A stretch of DNA of 64,000 nt from Canna indica (taxonomy: Eukaryota; Streptophyta; Magnoliopsida; Zingiberales; Cannaceae): the NCBI GenBank assembly GCA_034359265.1, contig CP136890.1, positions 55,049,501-55,113,500 of the forward strand, read 5' to 3'. Each line of letters starts with the position of its first letter. The first letter of the stretch is position 1. Below, piece after piece: positions 56,961 through 64,000 of this stretch. The notes beneath the pieces are model-generated. The model worked only from the letters and a program-made list of their open reading frames with translations. It was not told the origin of the DNA and did no database searches. A program made the position numbers and the translations under genes.

Positions 56961-59766
56961 ATCCTCCCTCCTTAAAGAAAAATCGACCTCGAATTTCGGA
57001 AAAGAAGATTAAGGACTAACTAGATTATCGAACAATGAAGGATATCGCTCCCTCATATCCTGCACCACCTCCCAGGTGGCCTCCTACCTGGAGTGGTGCT
57101 CGCACCGGACCTTCACCAATGGAATCTCCTTGGATCTCAATTTTCTGATCTGACGACCTAGAACCTCAACTGGCCGCTCCTCATAAGAGACAGCTCAATC
57201 CACGTCCACTACGGTAGGCTCAATCACATGGGACTCATCCCGAACATACTTCTTCAACATAGATACATAGAAGACTGGATGCACTCGGTCCATACTAGGA
57301 GGTAAGGCCAACTCATAGGCCACAACTCCCCTGCGCCTGAGAATAGGAAAAAGCCCAATGAACCTAGGGCTTAGCTTTCCTTTCTTACCAAATCTCACCA
57401 CCCCTTTCATAGGGGATACCTTGAGGAACACCATGTCCCCCTCAGCAAACTCTACCTCCCTGGCCTTTCCATCAACATACATCTTCTGGTGACTCTGGGC
57501 TCGTTTACACCCCTACTTGAGAATAAGAAAAAGCCCAATGAACCTAGGGCTTAGCTTTTCTTTCTTACCAAATCTCACCACCCCTTTCATAGGGGACACC
57601 TTGAGGAACACCATGTCCCCCTCAACAAACTCTACCTCCATGGCCTTTCCATCAGCATACATCTTCTGGAGACTTTGAGCTGTCAAATATCGTTCTTTGA
57701 TTAGCTTCACCTTTTCTACTGCCTCCTCTACCATGTCAAGTCCCATCACAAGGGAATCTCTTGCCTCAAACCAATCTACAGGAGACCTACATCTCCACCC
57801 ATACATTGCCTCAAATGGGGCCATCTCGATGCTGCTGTGACAGCTGTTATTGTAGGCAAACTCAATCAGAGGTAAGTGCCTCTCCCAACTGCCCTCCAAA
57901 TCTAGGACACATGCTCTCAGCATATCCTTCAGTGTCTGAATACTCCGCTCTAACTGACCATCTGTCTGAGGGTGAAATGTAGTGCTGAACCGAACCTGAG
58001 TCCCCAATGGCTGCTGGAAGGACTGTCAGAATCAAGCTATGAACTGAGTACCCCGATCTGAGATGATCATGACCGGAACACCATGATAAGCGACGATCTG
58101 ATCCAAGAATAATCTCGCATACTGCTTGGCTGAAAAGGTCATCCCGATTGGTATAAAATGCGAAGTCTTGGTTAGGAGATCCACCAATACCCAGATAGAA
58201 TCGTTGCCCTTCCTAGACTTTGGCAACCCCGTCACAAAATCCATAGTTATCTTCTCCTATTTACACTTTGGTACTTCTTGGTTCTGGAGCAACCCTGCAG
58301 GCTTCAAATGCTCATCCTTAACTTACTGACACACCAAACACTTAGATACGAACTCGACCACCTCTCTTTTCATGTGTTTCCACCAATAATTCTGTCTTAG
58401 ATCACGATACATCTTCGTGGCTCCCGGATGCATAGTGTATATGGACCGATGAGCCATCTCTAGCACCTGCCTGCGAACCTCAGCTATATATGGCACCACT
58501 GTCCTGTTCTTAAATCTCAAGACACCCTCCGAGTCAACACCGAATCTATTATCGACATCGCCTCTCTTGGCCAGATCCTTAGTGAGAGCACAAAAAGAAT
58601 CCTCCTCCTGCGCTACTCGCAATATATCTACCAATGTGGACTGCACCCTCAGGTGAGCAACCAGTGCACCAAAAGCTGACACTCACAAGATTGCCTCGCC
58701 ATCCAAACACATTGCCAACTCCTGAGCCAACGACCTCCTCCGGACTGCCAAATGCGCCAGATTGCCTATAGACTTCTTGCTCAAAGCATCAGCTACCACA
58801 TTAGCCTTCCCCGGATGGTAAATGATCGTGCAATCATAGTCTTTCAATAGCTCAAGCCATCTTCTCTGCCTCAGATTCAACTCCTTCTGGGTGAGCAAAT
58901 ACTGGAGGCTCTTATGATCAGTGTATATCTCACAAGCCTCACCATAAACGTAGTGATGCCACAGCTTCAATGCGAACACCACTACTGCCAACTCAAGATC
59001 ATGAGTCGGGTAATTCTTCTCTTGAACCTTCAATTGCCTGGAGGTATAAGCTATCACCCTGCCATTCTGTATCAACACACAACCCAAGCCGACTCGGGAG
59101 GCATCAAAATAAATAACAAACCCTCCCGAGCCCGAGGGTACTGCTAGAACTGGTGCCGACGTCAAGCGGTCCTTGAGCTTCAGGAAGTTCTCCTCACACT
59201 TACCTTCTTCTGAGTCAGGTGGGTTAATGATGCTGCAATCCTGGAGAAATTCTCCACAAACTTTCTGTAATAACCTGCCAACACTAGGAAACTGTGGATC
59301 TTAGTGACATTAGTCGGCCTCTTTCAATTTTGAATTGCTTCTATCTTTGCGGGGTCCACCTTTACTCCTTCCTTGGACACCACATGGCCAAGGAACCCCA
59401 CGCTTTTTAGTCAGAACACGCACTTGGAGAATTTGGCATACAAGCGGTGCTCCCGGAGAGTTTCTAGAACCATCTGCAAGTGCTTAGCATGCTCCTCCCT
59501 ACTCCTGGAATAAATCAAGATATCATCAATGACCACTATCACAAATTTATCCAAATATTTCCTGAACACTCGGTTCATCAGGTCCATAAATGTTGTAGGT
59601 GCATTAGTCAGCCCGAAGGACATCACTAGGAACTTAAAGTGCCCATACCTCGACCTGAAAGCAGTCTTAGGGACGTCACTATCCCATATCCTCAACTGAT
59701 GATACCCTGACCACAAATCAATCTTAGAAAACAACTGAGCCCCCTGAAGCTGATCAAATAAATCAC
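56961..59766 (-). pseudogene. Tekay/Del-like gypsy pol, chimeric and truncated
   Basis: On the minus strand it runs from the RT middle ([20 protein letters not shown], then [15 protein letters not shown], a changed FIDD box) through RNase H and the integrase finger (CLVCQ). It then reaches the integrase core (MDFVTGLPKSRKGNDS, then VMIISDRGTQFIA and TFHPQTDGQLERSIQTL) and the C-terminal chromodomain near 57020-57180. It keeps the integrase core lost in the sister copy. Two joins are abnormal. At 57498-57515 an 18 bp hAT MITE end precedes a second copy of about 155 bp of pol. At about 59766 the RT is joined directly to LTR interior, which removes gag, protease, PBS and part of the RT. Stops and frame changes occur throughout. 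Confidence 0.9.
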
Positions 59767-62337
59767 CAACCCTCACAAAAAACCAAACAAAGCTATGATG
59801 CATAAAGCAAAACTCCTGACTCAAGTAGGAGAGGTCACAATGGAGTGTCCAGCTAACAGGCCATCTGGCCACCACCTGCCCGAAGGCATCCAACACCCAA
59901 ATGGTGAAGATCAACAGGCCTAAGCCAACCATGCACTAAGGCAACAAAACATACTAGGATAATCGGGAAGGCCCTCCGAACTTATCCTAATATAAAAAAA
60001 CTCGGGAGCAATCGGGAAGACCCTCCGAACTTGCTCCACGAGACGCGAATGAACAAATGGGAATCGCCCATCCGAACTTGCCCCTTTAAGATATCATAGG
60101 CGTAATCGGGTAGGCCATCCGAACTTACCCCTTTAAGACATCACATGAATAATCGGGAACCATGCACTAAGGCAACAAAACATACTAGGATAATCGGGAA
60201 GGCCCTCCGAACTTATCCTAATATAAAAAAACTCGGGAGCAATCGGGAAGACCCTCCGAACTTGCTCCACGAGACGCGAATGAACAAATGGGAATCGCCC
60301 ATCCGAACTTGCCCCTTTAAGATATCATAGGCGTAATCGGGTAGGCCATCCGAACTTACCCCTTTAAGACATCACATGAATAATCGAGAAGGCCCTCCGA
60401 ACTTATTCCTAAAAAAAAGCACATCGGGGATAATCGGGTAGACCCTCCGAACTGATCCCACGAGGGCAAATCGGAACAATCGGGATTGCCCATCCGAACT
60501 TGTTCCACAGGTTGGAAATTAGCCATCCAACCTCCCGGGCCTAGCCTGAAATACGGCTTCTCAACGAGCCTCTCTGCCATTCATAAAGATATGGCGCAAC
60601 ATGACCTAAGTCAAGTCTCTCCTACAGTGTCTTAGGGGGCGTCAACCTTATTAGGAAGCGTCTCAACACTCCAATATCCGACCCCAACTCCTAGACCCGT
60701 AATGTCACAAACCCATGAGGTTTTTTTTCATGCATAACTTCATTTGTTAGTTCATAACAAATTATGCTGACCCCTTGCTCAATTTTAATTATGAAATTAA
60801 AATTTAGATCACCAAAATTAGGGTTTGGTTTTAGCTTACTGTTATGCTCGAAACTGATGTATCTAATCCGAATCTGGTCTCCAGAGTATGTCCTATATTT
60901 CCAAACTATATTTTCTAGTAGAAACGATAGGTTACACGACTATGTTCAGCAAACTATACACATTACAAATAGGATTTCAAAATCAGCCCTAAAACAAACA
61001 ATTCAGGATGCAGTTTTCAGCCTAATTGAGTTTCAGCATAATAGAGGTAATTAAATCCAAAAATTACAGAATTAAATTTTCTTAATTATCAACACAACAG
61101 AATTATGTCATTGAGACAAAATTCACAAGAATCAAATCATGATTGTTTATCCAAGATTATCAAACATCAAGACAATCTTCAAATAAGAATTAAATTTCAT
61201 GATCAAGAATCTCATATCAAGAACACCCATGGCTTCAAGATCCAATCTTATTTTTTTAAAACATGAACATCCTCCAAAAATCATAGATTTAATTCCAAGG
61301 CATGCAACAACAATACAAGAACCTAAATTGGTAAGCAATTCAAGGTATAGACCTCAAAATAAACAAGAACTCTCACTTAGACATTTCATCAAACACCTTA
61401 TCTTGTTTCTCCCTTGGTCGAGCACTCCTAGGATCATCCTAGGGCTGCCGAGCCCCATAGGGGGGGGCTTAGGACCTCCTCAAGCACAACACACAAAAAT
61501 AACGCCAAGAATCTGAGAGATCATCGAAAATCAAATCAAGAACATCAAGCCTCCAAGAACGGCTTCAAGAAACTCGAAGAAACCCGAGAAGGAGGGGTAA
61601 AACCACTCACCTAAATAGGAAAGAAATATAGAGGAGAAATCCCGATCGACGGCCTAAGAATCCGGCTCCAAGGGGTGGCGACTCGGCTCCACCAAGAGAA
61701 AGAGAGGGCGGCGGCTCCTCCTCAAGCCGCTGGCTCCAAGAAGAGGAAGAAGAGGCGTTAGCTTCAAGACGGCTTGGCTTCCAAGAGATGGGAAAGAAGA
61801 GGGGAAGGAGAGGGATAGGGACTCGGCTCAGGCTGCGGTTGGGCTTGGAAGCTCCAAGGGAGGGAAGGGAGGGGCGGCAACTGGCGACTCCTCTGTGGCT
61901 GGCGGCTCCTCTCTCCTCTCAATTGGCTTGTGTGGCTCCAATAGGGAGCCGCAAGCCCTAGGGGAGGGAGGGGGTATTTTATAATCCCTTCCCACCACTT
62001 CAACCCTAACATTTTTTAATCCGCATCTGCTTCAACCCGGATCCATACCCACTCACTTCTCAACCCGCTAACTCACTAAACTTAATTAAACTCAAATTAA
62101 TCCCATGCTAAACACATGCATCAACCAATATGCGACATAATTTAATAATTCAAATACATGCAACCACATAATTAAATAAATTCATTTATGCAAGCCAGAT
62201 ATTACATAATTCATCTTCCTACTTACCCGAGCTCGCAAGCTCGCACAAGACCATGAGTCGACTCAGCTCGACCACGAACTAGCCCGCTAGGTTGGCAAAC
62301 ACAAATAAATAAAAATTAAAATATCTAGGATATTACA
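59767..62337 (-). mobile_element. Gypsy LTR, truncated on its left side, right border of the array
   Basis: It begins inside LTR sequence (CAAAAAACCAAACAAAGCTA, matching the LTR at 54227 from about position 54699) and ends GGATATTACA at 62337. CATCT and the second copy of the host segment follow directly. It contains a recent 231 bp tandem duplication (59927-60388) within the family minisatellite. Confidence 0.9.
59927..60388. repeat. 231 bp tandem duplication, two essentially identical copies
   Basis: 59927-60157 is repeated at 60158-60388, with no difference seen until the end of copy 2. Each copy contains four minisatellite units of the AATCGGGAAGGCCCTCCGAA type. The other LTRs have a single copy. 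Confidence 0.95.
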
Positions 62338-62983
62338 CATCTTTGGCATCCTGTTATCATCTTTGGCATGAATCAGATTCTCATCTTCATTTTAAGTCAT
62401 CTGGAGCACAAAAAGAAATCACACAAGCAACATAGATATAAGTACAGGTTTTTTTTGTCTTTGTCCCAGATTGTTGACTCCAATCGGCAAGTTGTCCTGA
62501 GTTGTCGACATCTTAGACAAGTTGTTCTAGGTTGTCATGGGTTGTTGACTTCCAGGGTGAGGTATGTTGTCTTTGTCCCTTGTTGTTGGCATATAGACGG
62601 GTTATTTCCGGGTTGTCCTGGGTTATTGACATCCAGGGCGGGGTGTGTTGTCTTTGACCATTGTTTGTTGGCATATAGACGGGTTGTATGGGTTGTCCGA
62701 GATTGTTGACACTTGGGCGGGTTGTTAAAATAGACACATCTTTCATCATACGGATCGGGTATCAATGAGGACAATTTTGTTCAAGCTAGATTTTGTTAAA
62801 CTTATAAGGAGTGTCACTTTTTAAAATGCTTATCCCAAAAAGGTCATATAAAAAAGTGCCTTTTTAAATTCCTATGAGGTCGCGTTTGGTGCATCGTTTG
62901 GTAATATTATAATGGTAATCCACGTTATCATAAGATAGATCGTCATCTTCAATTTGCCGGTGATATAACATTATCGCGTTTGA
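62338..62983. repeat. Duplicated host segment, copy 2
   Basis: It matches 48363-49007 with scattered substitutions and sits after an LTR in the same way. Beyond GTTTGA (62978-62983) it continues CATGTTTGATCA, which is probably the original continuation. The minisatellite is present near 62520-62730. Confidence 0.9.
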
Positions 62984-63231
62984 CATGTTTGATCAATATA
63001 GATGACAATCTAATTTTTATTTTTGAATTGACAAAAAATTACCAAAACATCCTTGTTAAAATTGGGTGATGTCTTGCTTGGAGAAGAATGTATCGAGGAG
63101 AAGGACAATATTATAAAATTATACATAAATTTTTTAATTAAACTTAACCATATACTTACCCTAGTGATTACTAATGACCAATCTAAAACGCTAAACACAT
63201 ATATCAAGCATTAAATTAAAATTATACGTAA
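62984..63231. other. AT-rich host sequence
   Basis: Natural continuation of the duplicated segment. No features were recognised. Confidence 0.6.
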
Positions 63232-63239
63232 GAATTAAA

Positions 63240-63591
63240 TAGTGGTGTAACCGAGCCGAGCCAAGCCGAGCTTGCCTGTGCTCGAGCTCGGCTCGTTTAA
63301 GAAATGTCGAGCTCGAGCTCATGCTCGGTCGAGATTGGCTTGTTTAATCCCGTTTATTTTTTGCAAGCTTGACCGAGCTCGTTCAAGCTCGATTAAGCTT
63401 GGCTCGACTCAGATCTATGCTCGACCCAATCTGAAATATTATTATTTATATAATTATATATATGAATATTTGAAGCTCGATTAGGCTCGCGAGCCGAGTA
63501 TTGCTTAGCTAGATAAGATTGAGTTGAGTTTCAATTTTCATCGAGTCGATCCCGAGTAGCTCATGAGCTGCTCGACTCACTTGCACCCCTA
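63240..63591. mobile_element. hAT-type MITE, GAGCTCGAGC-rich family, copy 3
   Basis: It runs from TAGTGGTGTAACCGAGCC to TTGCACCCCTA. The flanking octamers GAATTAAA (63232-63239) and GAATTAAG (63592-63599) match at seven of eight. It is 352 bp and more decayed than copies 1 and 2, so it is older. Confidence 0.85.
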
Positions 63592-63599
63592 GAATTAAG

Positions 63600-64000
63600 T
63601 GCTCTATCCAAAAGGGGTGTGCTAATAATCCATTTGGATTGTAGGAAGACTTTTCGCTAAATCGAGTTAGCTATAGAGTAGATCTCCTTGTATGGTGTTC
63701 GGCTAAACTAAGATCCACCCTTATGTGTGGTTTGACCATATTAATATCCTTCCCTTTTGAAGTGGTCAACCATATATTTCTTCTTCTTTTTCCGGAAAAA
63801 ATAGTTGCTTAATGCTTTCTCGTATCTCTCTTGTCATACAAAATAGTAATTAACTCAAAGTTTTTTGTTCCTAGGAAAAAAATTAGCAAATGAAGGAACC
63901 ATAACTTGTTATTTCAGTATCACAAATATGAACTTAAGTTTTCACCAAAATTGGACCTAAATTTTTAGGTGTATTATAAATGTCCTCGTATGTTGTTTTA
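63600..64000. other. Spacer without recognisable features
   Basis: AT-rich; no open frame, repeat or motif was seen. Confidence 0.6.

Noticed and set aside
1..64000. tRNA, rRNA or snRNA genes
   Set aside because: I read for cloverleaf-type A and B boxes and known rRNA words and saw none. The tRNA-like words present are primer binding sites.

Overview
This window is flowering-plant nuclear DNA dominated by transposable elements. The evidence is spliced genes with GT-AG introns, plant retrotransposon lineages primed by initiator tRNA-Met, hAT, CACTA-like and LINE remains, and long AT-rich spacers. Nothing bacterial or organellar was seen. I cannot name the genus. Every assignment rests on reading the sequence; no database was searched.

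The one clearly intact host gene is a plant glutathione peroxidase of the GPX4/GPX5 type on the minus strand. Its six exons run from 42246 down to 29204 and splice in frame to 171 residues, with the catalytic Cys, Gln, Trp and Asn all present. Intron 4 is 9.3 kb and holds a nest of insertions: a decayed chromovirus (about 30530 to 37215), a 4.8 kb hAT transposon inside its LTR (32230-37049, target duplication CCGAGGAC), and a second hAT element inside the transposase exon of the first (34799-35877, target duplication GTGCGGAT).

Layout from left to right. 1-3748: 5' part of a minus-strand Ty1/copia element with broken gag, PBS and a 1.5 kb LTR. 3749-10522: AT-rich DNA with fragments of at least one host gene (an alpha/beta hydrolase), ending in a CACTA-type terminus. 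11165-16795: a chimeric retroelement in which a copia LTR, PBS and gag run into a gypsy pol and a truncated gypsy LTR. 16800-19050: minus-strand remains of a Tat-like gypsy gag-protease with PBS and LTR. 19975-22753: a solo gypsy LTR with a hAT MITE inside. 22754-29203: spacer with a decayed L1-type LINE. 29204-42246: the GPX gene. 42633-45297: solo LTR just upstream of GPX, with TSD TCGAT. 45575-62983: a compound array of Tekay/Del-like chromovirus LTRs and interiors, all on the minus strand, produced by solo-LTR formation, tandem duplication and microhomology deletions. 63240-63591: another hAT MITE.

All transposon genes here carry stops, frameshifts or deletions, so none looks autonomous. 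The most informative signals are structural. They include a tandem duplication marked by two copies of a 645 bp host segment, an 18 bp MITE fossil that marks a recombination point in a retroelement pol, the copia/gypsy chimera, and a pair of 2.7 kb LTRs in inverted orientation beside the GPX promoter.
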